Below, one piece after another: positions 6,478 through 13,620 of a stretch of DNA of 16,662 nucleotides (position 1 is the first letter of the stretch; the number at the start of each line of letters is the position of its first letter). The DNA comes from CAYZJD01 sp964478455. Lineage in GTDB: Bacteria; Acidobacteriota; Terriglobia; Bryobacterales; Bryobacteraceae. Below the pieces are notes generated by a model. That model was not told where the DNA came from, ran no database searches, and saw only the letters and a list, made by a program, of their open reading frames with translations. The translations under genes and the position numbers were made by a program. The stretch is taken from positions 1 through 16,662 of the forward strand of contig CAYZJD010000056.1 of assembly GCA_964478455.1 (NCBI GenBank). Direction: 5' to 3'.

Positions 6478-7623
6478 ATGCGAATCGGCATCGATGGAAC
6501 CTGCTGGCCCAGCCGCCGGGGCTACGGCCGTTTTGTCAGGGAGATCGTGGAGGCTTTGGGCCGCCAGGGGTCCGGGCACCAGTTCGTTGTCTTCCTCGAC
6601 TCGATGGAACACGACCTGCTCCAGCTCCCGGGCAGGATGCGTGTCGTACTTGTGAAAACGTCGCAGCCGGCGACCAAAGCCGCACGGCGCAAGAGCCGCC
6701 GGACCGTGCCCGATCTCGTCAGAATGGCTCGTGCCGTCGCGCGGGAGAAGCTCGACCTGCTCTTCTTTCCCACGGTCTACTCCTACTTCCCCGTGTGGAA
6801 GAGACACCCGATCGTGGTTGCTATCCATGACATCATCCCGGAGAGCCACCCCGGGCCTGCGTTCGCTACCCGTTGGAACGAGGGGCTCTGGCACGTGAAA
6901 AGACGCCTGGCGGTCGCCCAGGCGGACCGGATTGTGACGATCTCCGAGTACTCGCGGCGTGGCTTGTCGAAACTGCTGCGGATTCCGGAGCGGCGGATAC
7001 ATGTCGTCTACTTAGCGGCGTCACGCCAGTTCCGCCGGCTGGATATTGCCCGGGACCAGCCGCCGTTTGTCCTGACCGTAGGCGGGCTGAACCCGCACAA
7101 GAACCTTGCCACTCTGGTCCGCGCCTTCGGAAAGCTTCACCCTGGGCACACCGGCCTCCGGCTGGTTTTAGCCGGCGCGTACAATCCGGATTCCGCCTGG
7201 TACACAGATCTGCACGAGCTTGTGTCCTCCCTGGGGCTGAACGAAGCCGTCAGCTTTACCGGATACGTGCCTGATCCGGCGCTGTGCGAGCTTTACAACC
7301 GGGCCGCCGTGTTGGTGTTCCCGTCGCTGGATGAGGGTTTCGGGCTGCCGGTTGTCGAGGCAATGGCCTGCGGCTGTCCGGCGATTGTCAGCTCGGGAAA
7401 TGCGCTTGAGGAAGTGGCGGGCGGCGCCGCCCTGGTGATTGACCCACTTGACGAGGAGGACCTGCGGGCAGCCATGGAGAGCGTACTGCGCGATGCGGGG
7501 CTGGCCGCCGATCTCTCCGCTCGCTGTCTCCGCCGCGCGGCCGAATTCTCCTGGGACGCCTCGGCCCGGAAGCTGATCGACATCTTCGAAGAAACGAGAC
7601 GCACCTGGCGCAATCAAGCTTGA
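6478..7623 (+). CDS. Family 4 glycosyltransferase (GT-B fold, mannosyltransferase-like)
   Basis: This is a 381-residue retaining GT4 enzyme. The N-terminal half begins MRIGIDGTCW with the glycine-rich 'RRGYGRFVREI' acceptor-side loop. 'VAIHDIIPESHP' near 114-125 and 'ADRIVTISEYSRRGL' near 149-163 are typical of WbaZ/MtfB-like mannosyltransferases. The nucleotide-sugar half has 'VLTVGGLNPHKNLATLVRAF' near 198, 'SFTGYVPDPALCELYNRA' near 259, and the E-x7-E motif EGFGLPVVE at 286-294. No membrane segment is seen, so it is cytosolic or peripheral. Last gene of the GT2-deacetylase-GT4 operon, it probably extends a lipid-linked cell-surface polysaccharide. Mannose as donor is only a family tendency. 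It converges on galK with a 16-bp gap and no visible terminator hairpin. Confidence 0.93.
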   Translation: MRIGIDGTCWPSRRGYGRFVREIVEALGRQGSGHQFVVFLDSMEHDLLQLPGRMRVVLVKTSQPATKAARRKSRRTVPDLVRMARAVAREKLDLLFFPTVYSYFPVWKRHPIVVAIHDIIPESHPGPAFATRWNEGLWHVKRRLAVAQADRIVTISEYSRRGLSKLLRIPERRIHVVYLAASRQFRRLDIARDQPPFVLTVGGLNPHKNLATLVRAFGKLHPGHTGLRLVLAGAYNPDSAWYTDLHELVSSLGLNEAVSFTGYVPDPALCELYNRAAVLVFPSLDEGFGLPVVEAMACGCPAIVSSGNALEEVAGGAALVIDPLDEEDLRAAMESVLRDAGLAADLSARCLRRAAEFSWDASARKLIDIFEETRRTWRNQA

Positions 7624-7639
7624 AGGAGCAGCGGCTCGC

Positions 7640-8803
7640 CTACAGCGCCACTTCGCCGGCGCCTGAGGACGGGCGGCACGGGATGATCTGCGGATCGATG
7701 TTGAAGCGCGAGCGATAGTGCTCCCTGATGGCGCACCGGAACTCGGGCACGGCCTCGGAACGCATCATGCTCACGGTGCAGCCGCCGAACCCGCCTCCCG
7801 TCATGCGGGCGCCATAGACGCCGGGGATGGAAAGCGCGGTATCCACAAGAAAATCCAGTTCCTCGCAGCTCACCTCGTAATCCTTCTGGAGGCTGCGATG
7901 GGAAGCGATCAGCAGGGCGCCCATCGCGTCCTTGTCGCCCCGGTGGCTGGCCTGGATGAACGCTTCGACCCGCTCGTTCTCGGAGGCTACGTGCCGCGCG
8001 CGGCGCATCACCACCGGTGGTATCGCGTCTTCATACGCGATCAGCTCGGCGCTGATCACGTCGCGCAGGCTGCCCACCTCCGGCCGGCGTCTCTGGATAG
8101 CGGCCACCGCAATCTTGCCTTCCTCCACTCGCTGGCGGTAAGCCGAGGACCCCAGCTCGTGCTTCACCATCGAATTCACCGCCAGGAACTCCACGTCCGC
8201 CGGCAGGGGCACGACTTCGTTCTCCAGGCTCCGGCAGTCGATCTTGATGGCGGCCTTCTCGCGGCCGAACACCGAAATGTACTGGTCCATGATGCCGCAC
8301 GGCATGCCGACAAACTCGTTCTCCGCCCGCCGGCAGAGCTTGACCAGTTCGAGCGGAGCCATCTTCCGGTCTCCCAGCAGCGCCAGGGCGACGGAGACCT
8401 CGATTGCGGCGGACGAACTCAGCCCTGAGCCCACCGGAACGGTGCTGAGGATCCCCAGGTTACACGGCTGGACCCCGAACCCGGCCCGGATCAGCTCCCG
8501 GGCCACGCCGCGAACGTAGTCGCTCCAGTCTCTGGCGGGTTGCGAGCCCGCCAGTTCCTCCACTGGCCATTCGCGCTCCTGCTCCATGTTGGCCGAGAAC
8601 ACGCGCAATTTGCCGTCCCTGTTCGGAGCCGTGGCCGTGAAACAGGCCAGATCGAGCGCGACCGGCATCACGAAACCGAGGTTATAATCCGTGTGCTCGC
8701 CGATGAGATTCACCCGCCCGGGTGCGCGAAACACGCGAGGGGACGCCGCCCCGCCGTATCGCTCGCGGAACGTTCCGATCAGGACGCTCGCTTCGCCAGC
8801 CAA
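7640..8803 (-). CDS. galK: Galactokinase
   Basis: GalK phosphorylates alpha-D-galactose at C1 with ATP, the entry step of the Leloir pathway. All GHMP-kinase signatures are present: 'GRVNLIGEHTDYN' at 29-41 (galactokinase signature, including the conserved Arg), the ATP loop 'PVGSGLSSSAA' at 123-133, 'GIMDQYIS' with the catalytic Asp at about 173, and 'GARMTGGGFGG' at 331-341. I place the start at TTG 8803: it leaves about 28 residues before the signature, as in other GalK proteins, and GGGGGA lies 8 nt upstream. This gives 387 aa and a 25-nt overlap with the preceding 61-aa gene. A frame extending up to 9046 overlaps the upstream genes and is rejected. It is the last gene of a symporter/small-membrane-protein/galK operon; galT and galE are not in the window. 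The start codon is less sure than the function. Confidence 0.95.
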   Translation of the reverse strand: MAGEASVLIGTFRERYGGAASPRVFRAPGRVNLIGEHTDYNLGFVMPVALDLACFTATAPNRDGKLRVFSANMEQEREWPVEELAGSQPARDWSDYVRGVARELIRAGFGVQPCNLGILSTVPVGSGLSSSAAIEVSVALALLGDRKMAPLELVKLCRRAENEFVGMPCGIMDQYISVFGREKAAIKIDCRSLENEVVPLPADVEFLAVNSMVKHELGSSAYRQRVEEGKIAVAAIQRRRPEVGSLRDVISAELIAYEDAIPPVVMRRARHVASENERVEAFIQASHRGDKDAMGALLIASHRSLQKDYEVSCEELDFLVDTALSIPGVYGARMTGGGFGGCTVSMMRSEAVPEFRCAIREHYRSRFNIDPQIIPCRPSSGAGEVAL

Positions 8804-8964
8804 AGCAGGATTCCCCCGAAGGCAATCATCGTGACGCCGACGTAGAGGTTGATGTTCACCGTTGTCAACGCTGCCCGCGCCCCGGAGGCGAAGACTCCCT
8901 GAGAGCCGAGGATCAGGCCCAGGATGACGAAGAAGATACCCGAAGGTGTTCGCAGGTCCCACAT
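8779..8964 (-). CDS. Small two-helix membrane protein in the symporter-galK operon
   Basis: This is a 61-residue hydrophobic protein starting MWDLRTPSGIFFVILGLILG. Two membrane helices are visible at about 8-27 and 38-57, joined by a short loop 'SGARAALTTVNINL', with a basic C-terminus (KRAS). Its ATG lies 6 nt after the symporter stop, and its end overlaps the start of galK, so it is transcribed with both. The tight packing and clear hydrophobic pattern argue that it is real rather than chance. I do not recognise a named family. It could be an accessory subunit of the symporter or an independent small membrane protein. Confidence 0.72.
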   Translation of the reverse strand: MWDLRTPSGIFFVILGLILGSQGVFASGARAALTTVNINLYVGVTMIAFGGILLWLAKRAS

Positions 8965-8970
8965 AGCCGT

Positions 8971-10620
8971 CTACCAGAAAATGAGGTTCAGCACAACGCA
9001 AGCCACGCCTACGACCCAGGCCAGGGGGCCGGGCCGGCGGTACCATCGGACGCCCTCTTCGCGCGGCAGCTCGGTCAGCCCGTAGACGAGGCCCTTCAGT
9101 TCTCCTTCCTGCCTCGGCCGCGTCGCCATGCTAATGAAGATGGTCACCACGAAGCAGGCCGTCCAGGCGAAGATCGCAATCCAGAAATTCTGCGCCATCG
9201 TGGAGGGGAACACATGCACGCTGCCCAGCCAGCCGCCTTTGCCCTCCGCCACCGTCAGGCCGTGCGTGAGCGAAGCGGCGGCCGTGCCCGCCAGCAGGCC
9301 GCTGAAAGCGCCGTGGCCTGTCGCGCGTTTCCAGAACATGCCAAGAAGGAACGTTGCGAACAGGGGGGCGTTGACGAATCCGAAAACGAGCTGGAGCAGG
9401 TCCATCAGGTTGTTGTACAGGGTGGCCAGATAGGCGGCCCCGATCGAGAGCGCCACCCCGAAGATCGTCGACATTCGCCCGACCCAGAGGTAGTGGGAGT
9501 CGGGTGCATGTCGGCGAATGTGGCCTTGATAGATATCGTAGGTCCAGACCGTGTTGAAGGCGGTGACGTTGCCGGCCATGCCGGACATGAACGAGGCCAT
9601 CAGTGCTGTGATGCCGACGCCGAGCATCCCCGACGGGTAGAACTTCGACATCAGCACCGTGAGCACCATGTCGTAGTTGTAGCCGCCGTTCTTCTGCGGG
9701 ATCTCGAAACCGATGGCCATCTTCGCCAGCGCCATGGCGGCGATCCCGGGCAGGATCACAATGAACGGGATGAACATCTTTGGGAAGGCGCCTACCAGCG
9801 GCGTCAGGCGCGCGCTGGACATCGAATCCGCCGCCATTGCCCTCTGCACGACCAGGTAGTTGGTGCACCAGTAACCGAAGGAGAGCACAAAGCCCAGCCC
9901 GGCAACCATCCCAAACACCTCGACTCCCATCGGGTTGTCGGCCGGATTGCCCATGTGCCTCCACGAGGACGTCATCACCTCCGGCAGGCGGGCCGCCATT
10001 CCCTCCCAGCCTCCCGCTTTGACCACCGCCAGGATCGCCAGCGGCGCGAACCCCAGAACGATCAGGAAGAACTGGAGCACCTCGTTGTAAATCGCGCTGG
10101 TCAGCCCGCCGAGGAAGGTGTAAATCAGCACGATGACCGCCGAAAGTAGCACGGAGGCGGTGAAGCTCCAGCCGAGCAGAAGCTGGAACAGCAGCCCGAG
10201 CGCGTACATCGAGATGCCGGAGGAGAACAGGGTCATCAACGCGAACGTGATGGCGTTGAAGCCGCGCGTCTTCTCGTCAAACCGCAGCTTCAGGTATTCG
10301 GGCACCGAGCGGGCGCGGCTTCCGTAATAAAACGGCATCATGAACACGCCGACGAAAATCATCGCCGGAATCGCCCCGACCCAGTAAAAGTGGGAGGTCA
10401 TGATCCCGTACTTGGCCCCGGAGGCGCACATGCCGATGAGTTCCTGCGCGCCAAGGTTCGTCGACACGAACGCAAGGCTCGTGATCCACAACGGGACCGA
10501 ATGTGCGGAGGTGAGGAAGTCCGCGCTCGTCGTCACCCGCTTCCGCAGCAGCCAGCCGATCCCGATGACGAACGCGAAATAAAGGGCAATGATGACGTAG
10601 TCAGCAATTGTCAGTGTCAA
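8971..10620 (-). CDS. Sodium:solute symporter (SSS/SLC5 family, SGLT-like), probable sugar importer
   Basis: This 549-residue inner-membrane protein has about 14 hydrophobic helices. SSS features in order are: 'LAFVSTNLGAQELIGMCASGAKYG' near 49-72 (broken first core helix), 'YTFLGGLTSAIYNEVLQ' near 167-183 (family signature), 'GYWCTNYLVVQRAMAA' near 249-264, where vSGLT binds sugar, and 'MSGMAGNVTAFNTVWTYDIYQ' near 345-365 (sodium-site helix). Asn254 and Gln-Arg 259-260 are kept. Linkage to galactokinase makes galactose or a galactose-containing sugar the likely substrate, driven by a cation gradient; this is inference. The start is a TTG at 10620 with GAGG about 7 nt upstream, giving the expected short N-terminus before helix 1. 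It is the first gene of the operon, and its leader adjoins the inverted-repeat element at 10644. Confidence 0.92.
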   Translation of the reverse strand: MTLTIADYVIIALYFAFVIGIGWLLRKRVTTSADFLTSAHSVPLWITSLAFVSTNLGAQELIGMCASGAKYGIMTSHFYWVGAIPAMIFVGVFMMPFYYGSRARSVPEYLKLRFDEKTRGFNAITFALMTLFSSGISMYALGLLFQLLLGWSFTASVLLSAVIVLIYTFLGGLTSAIYNEVLQFFLIVLGFAPLAILAVVKAGGWEGMAARLPEVMTSSWRHMGNPADNPMGVEVFGMVAGLGFVLSFGYWCTNYLVVQRAMAADSMSSARLTPLVGAFPKMFIPFIVILPGIAAMALAKMAIGFEIPQKNGGYNYDMVLTVLMSKFYPSGMLGVGITALMASFMSGMAGNVTAFNTVWTYDIYQGHIRRHAPDSHYLWVGRMSTIFGVALSIGAAYLATLYNNLMDLLQLVFGFVNAPLFATFLLGMFWKRATGHGAFSGLLAGTAAASLTHGLTVAEGKGGWLGSVHVFPSTMAQNFWIAIFAWTACFVVTIFISMATRPRQEGELKGLVYGLTELPREEGVRWYRRPGPLAWVVGVACVVLNLIFW

Positions 10621-10643
10621 ACGCCACCTCGCGGTCAGTCTAC

Positions 10644-10731
10644 CAAAAAGGGGTCAGCCTGATCTGGTACATTTTCCGACAGCGAGCCACCTTCTCTCGA
10701 AAATGGCGCAGATCAGGCTGACCCCTTTTGG
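10644..10731. repeat. 88-bp inverted-repeat element with 21-bp perfect arms
   Basis: Positions 10646-10666 are the exact reverse complement of 10709-10729 (21 of 21). Two further pairs lie outside a single mismatch (10643-10644 with 10731-10732). Inside, ATTTTC at 10671-10676 can pair with GAAAAT at 10699-10704, leaving a loop of about 22 nt. The arms read AAAAGGGGTCAGCCTGATCT inward. It lacks a transposase gene and a clear target duplication. The arm style resembles intergenic REP-like hairpins mobilised in trans by IS200/IS605-type (RAYT) transposases, but that link is from memory. It occupies most of the gap between the divergent symporter and lactate permease operons, so it may also act on RNA from either side. 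Confidence 0.85.
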
Positions 10732-10732
10732 G

Positions 10733-10748
10733 GTGCATGCACTATCAT
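10733..10748 (+). promoter_or_regulatory. Possible lactate permease promoter region and palindrome
   Basis: GTGCATGCAC at 10733-10742 is a perfect 10-bp palindrome. It is directly followed by TATCAT at 10743-10748, a fair -10 hexamer only 11 nt before the permease ATG at 10760. No good -35 box stands at the normal distance (CTGACC at 10718 is 19 bp away, inside the repeat arm). If used, transcription would start about 5 nt before the ATG, making an almost leaderless mRNA. Confidence 0.3.
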
Positions 10749-10759
10749 GGTCACTCGTC

Positions 10760-12379
10760 ATGTGGACACAGGACTACACCCCGGTCGGCGGCAGCCTGGC
10801 CCTGTCGGCCCTTGTGGCCGCCATTCCGATCTTCACGTTGCTGTTTCTGCTCGGCGTTCGCCGCAGGCCGGCGTGGCAGGCGGCGCTCGCGGGTCTAGGA
10901 ACGGCGGCCGCCGTGGCGCTGCTGGTCTATCGCATGCCCCTCGACAAGGTCGCTTCGGCCGCCGCCTTCGGCGCGGCCCACGGGCTTCTGCCGATCGGAT
11001 GGGTGGTGTTCACCGGCATCCTCCTCTACCGGATCACGGTGGAAACCGGCAAGTTCGAGATCATCAAGGATTCCGTCGGCCACCTCTCCGATGACCGGCG
11101 AATGCAGGCGCTGTTGATTGCCTTCGCTTTCGGAGCCTTCATCGAGGGCGCCGCCGGATTCGGCGCGCCGGTTGCCGTGGCTGCGGCCATGCTCTCCGGC
11201 CTCGGATTCTCGCCTTTCTACGCTGCCGGGATCTGCCTTCTCGCGAACACCGCCCCGGTGGCCTTTGGTTCCATCGGTACCCCGATCTGGACCCTGAGCA
11301 AGGTCACGTCGCTCCCTCTGGGAGAACTGTCGGCTTCCGTCGGCAGGATCTGCGCGCCCATTTCACTGACCGTGCCGGCTTACCTGATTCTGGTCATGGG
11401 CGGGCGGAGAGGCCTTCGTGGAGTTCTGCCGGGCGCCGCCGTCTGCGGCGCCTCCTTCGCGGCGACGCAGTTTCTCGTCTCAAACTACGTGGGTCCCGAA
11501 CTCACGGACATCCTGAGCTCCCTTGCCGCCATCGGCTCGCTGGTCGCGCTGGCGCTCTTCTGGAAGCCGCGGGACAGCTTCAACCTGCCGGGCAACCATT
11601 CTGTGGAAGTGACCGCCAAACGGCACTCCGCCGCCGAACTTGTGACGGCCTGGGGCCCGTACGCGCTCCTGGTGGTGTTCGTTCTCGCCTGGGGTCTGCT
11701 GAAGCCCGCTTTGAACAAGACCACTTTCCCGATCCCTTGGCCCGGACTCCACGAGCAGATCCTCCAGGCACCGCCCGTGGTCGCCGCCTTGAAGCCGTAC
11801 CGGGCGGTGTACGAATTCGCCTGGCTCGCCGCCCCTGGAACTGCCTGCCTGTTCGCCAGCCTCCTCTCCGCGTTGCTTCTGCGAATGTCGCCCGCCCGGT
11901 TCGCCTCCGTTTTCCGCACAACATGCAGGCAACTCGCGTTGTCCATGCTGACGATCGTTTCCGTTCTCGCCCTGGCGTTCCTGATGAACCTCTCCGGCGC
12001 TACGGCGACCCTCGGGCTGGCGTTCGCCGCCACCGGCGTGCTCTTTCCCTTTTTCAGCGCGCTGCTCGGCTGGCTGGGCGTGTTCCTCACCGGCTCGGAC
12101 ACCTCGGCCAACGCCCTCTTCGGCAACCTCCAGGTGGTCACCGCCAATCACCTGGGGCTAAGCCCTGTGTTGATGGCCGCCTCGAATTCGAGCGGCGGGG
12201 TGATGGGCAAAATGATCAGCCTCCAGAGCATCGCCGTCGCCGCCGCCGCCACGGGCATGAAAGCCTCCGATGAAGCGGGCCTCTTCCGCTTCACCCTGCG
12301 CCACAGCATCATCCTTGCCTCGGCCATCGGTCTGATAACGGTCCTGTACGCGTACTTCCTCCCCGGCGGGGCGTCCTAA
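10760..12379 (+). CDS. lctP: L-lactate permease (LctP family)
   Basis: This is a 539-residue inner-membrane lactate:proton symporter with about 13 hydrophobic helices. The family fingerprint is strong: 'WTQDYTPVGGSLALSALVA' at the N-terminus, 'LPIGWVVFTGILLYRITVETG' near 77-97, 'AFAFGAFIEGAAGFGAPVAV' at 121-140, 'ANTAPVAFGSIGTPIW', and 'FLTGSDTSANALFGNLQ' in the C-terminal half. These closely track E. coli LldP and GlcA, and length is normal. I choose the ATG at 10760 because MWTQDYTP aligns with the start of known LctP proteins. The in-frame extension to the ATG at 10703 begins inside the inverted repeat. No Shine-Dalgarno sequence precedes 10760. No lactate dehydrogenase genes (lldEFG or lldD) are in the window. 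Confidence 0.95.
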   Translation: MWTQDYTPVGGSLALSALVAAIPIFTLLFLLGVRRRPAWQAALAGLGTAAAVALLVYRMPLDKVASAAAFGAAHGLLPIGWVVFTGILLYRITVETGKFEIIKDSVGHLSDDRRMQALLIAFAFGAFIEGAAGFGAPVAVAAAMLSGLGFSPFYAAGICLLANTAPVAFGSIGTPIWTLSKVTSLPLGELSASVGRICAPISLTVPAYLILVMGGRRGLRGVLPGAAVCGASFAATQFLVSNYVGPELTDILSSLAAIGSLVALALFWKPRDSFNLPGNHSVEVTAKRHSAAELVTAWGPYALLVVFVLAWGLLKPALNKTTFPIPWPGLHEQILQAPPVVAALKPYRAVYEFAWLAAPGTACLFASLLSALLLRMSPARFASVFRTTCRQLALSMLTIVSVLALAFLMNLSGATATLGLAFAATGVLFPFFSALLGWLGVFLTGSDTSANALFGNLQVVTANHLGLSPVLMAASNSSGGVMGKMISLQSIAVAAAATGMKASDEAGLFRFTLRHSIILASAIGLITVLYAYFLPGGAS

Positions 12380-12402
12380 GCGTCCCTCCCGAAGGAATGG
12401 AC

Positions 12403-12432
12403 TTGTCCATCAGTGTGTCCCCGAGGTATGCT
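12403..12432 (+). promoter_or_regulatory. Candidate promoter of the methyltransferase gene
   Basis: TTGTCC at 12403-12408 and TATGCT at 12427-12432 are separated by 18 bp and give 4 of 6 matches each to the sigma-70 boxes. A second AT-rich hexamer, TATATT at 12438-12443, is an alternative -10 box. The 100-bp gap after lctP shows no terminator hairpin. Confidence 0.4.
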
Positions 12433-12479
12433 CATCCTATATTCACGGGCACTGGGAAGCCCGATAGAGGAGGCAAGGG

Positions 12480-13538
12480 ATGCAAATCGACGAGGCCAAA
12501 CTCGGCCAATTCATGGGACGACTTCTCGATGAGATGGGCGCTGGGATGAATGCGGCCCTGGTGATGATAGGAGACAGGCTTGGTCTGTACAAGGCCATGG
12601 CCGGCGCCGGGCCGTTGACCCCGGCGGAACTCGCGGCCAAGACCTGCACCACGGAACGCTACGTTCGCGAGTGGCTGTCCGCGCAGGCAGCGGGCGGCAT
12701 TGTCGCCTACGATCCGGCAACGGGGCGGTTCGAACTGCCCAATGAACACGCCATGGCTCTGGCGGTGGAGGACAGCCCCTGCTACGTGCCGGGCGCGTTT
12801 GCTGTCATCACATCGTGCTTTAAGGATTGGGAGACCATCGCGCGCGCCTTCAAGACGGGCGAAGGCGTCGGCTGGCACGAGCATCACCCGATGCTGTTCT
12901 CGGGCACGGATCGCTTCTTCCGCCCGGGGTATGCGACCAACCTCGTCAGCAACTGGATTCCGTCACTGAACGGGACGGACGCTAAGTTGAAGACCGGCGC
13001 GAAAGTGGCCGACGTCGGCTGCGGCTATGGGTCTTCGACCATCCTGATGGCCAAGGCGTATCCGAATTCGCAGTTCTTTGGCTTTGACTATCACGACGCC
13101 TCCATTGAGCACGCGCGGCGTCAGGCCGAAAAGGAGGGCGTTTCCGACCGGGTCACCTTCGACGTGGCCAGCGCCAAGGCCTTTCCCGGAAACAGCTACG
13201 ACTTCATTGCCGTGTTTGACTGCCTGCATGACATGGGCGACCCGCTGGGCGCTGCCCGCCACATCCGGCAGGCAATGAACCCGGAGGGAGTGTTCATGAT
13301 CGTCGAGCCGTTCGCCAACGACCGGCTCGAGGACAACCTCAACCCGGTCGGCCGGCTCTTCTACGGGGCGTCCACGATGATCTGTACGCCGGGTTCGCTG
13401 GCCCAGGAGGTGGGCCTGGCGCTCGGCGCGCAAGCCGGCGAAGCGCGAATGCGGGACGTGGTCACCAAGGGTGGATTCACGCGTTTTCGCCGGGCTACCC
13501 AAACCCCGTTCAACCTCATTTATGAAGCGCGGCCGTAG
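12480..13538 (+). CDS. Class I SAM-dependent methyltransferase with N-terminal winged helix (Rv2258c-like)
   Basis: This is a 352-residue cytoplasmic protein. Residues about 15-95 form a winged-helix-like dimerisation domain ('GLYKAM...LTPAELAAKTCTTERYVREWLSAQAAGGIV'), as in small-molecule O-methyltransferases and the Rv2258c group. The Rossmann domain follows: motif I 'VADVGCGYGSST' at about 176-187 for SAM, an acidic residue after the next strand ('FFGFDYHD'), and 'DFIAVFDCLHDMGDP' as motif IV. The conserved 'HEHHPMLFSGTDRFFRPGYATNLVSNWI' block links the domains. The substrate is unknown. GAGGAGG at 12467-12473 lies 6 nt before the ATG, so the start is secure. The exported DUF1326-like gene follows 82 bp later on the same strand. 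Confidence 0.9.
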   Translation: MQIDEAKLGQFMGRLLDEMGAGMNAALVMIGDRLGLYKAMAGAGPLTPAELAAKTCTTERYVREWLSAQAAGGIVAYDPATGRFELPNEHAMALAVEDSPCYVPGAFAVITSCFKDWETIARAFKTGEGVGWHEHHPMLFSGTDRFFRPGYATNLVSNWIPSLNGTDAKLKTGAKVADVGCGYGSSTILMAKAYPNSQFFGFDYHDASIEHARRQAEKEGVSDRVTFDVASAKAFPGNSYDFIAVFDCLHDMGDPLGAARHIRQAMNPEGVFMIVEPFANDRLEDNLNPVGRLFYGASTMICTPGSLAQEVGLALGAQAGEARMRDVVTKGGFTRFRRATQTPFNLIYEARP

Positions 13539-13562
13539 GGCCGCTTTCCCCGGGCCCGCGCA

Positions 13563-13588
13563 GCCGGAGTCCGAACGGCTCCGCCGGC
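13563..13588 (+). other. GC-rich hairpin between the methyltransferase and the Cys-cluster gene
   Basis: GCCGGAG at 13563-13569 pairs with CTC and CGGC at 13579-13588 around a small bulge, and GGGCC at 13552-13556 can extend the stem. No T-tract follows. It could be a weak terminator for the methyltransferase gene or leader structure of the next gene. Confidence 0.3.
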
Positions 13589-13620
13589 CCGGCTACATCA
13601 CAGTCTGGGAGGTGATGAAC

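Noticed and set aside
7624..7639. Possible terminator between convergent GT4 and galK
   Set aside because: The gap is only 16 bp and shows no stable hairpin or T-run.
8804..9046. N-terminal extension of galactokinase to a 468-aa frame
   Set aside because: It would overlap the 61-aa gene and the end of the symporter gene, and adds Arg/Pro-rich sequence absent from GalK proteins; a TTG with a ribosome site gives the normal length.
8722..10149. 475-codon plus-strand frame antisense to the symporter
   Set aside because: It is rich in His, Arg, Gln and Glu with no fold-like pattern, the usual antisense image of a hydrophobic transporter gene.
10703..10759. Upstream ATG for lactate permease inside the inverted repeat
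   Set aside because: The added 19 residues come largely from the repeat arm and have no match to LctP N-termini, which begin at about MWTQDYTP.
11480..12151. Two long minus-strand frames antisense to lctP
   Set aside because: They have no motifs and polar, repetitive composition; the plus strand is an unmistakable lactate permease.
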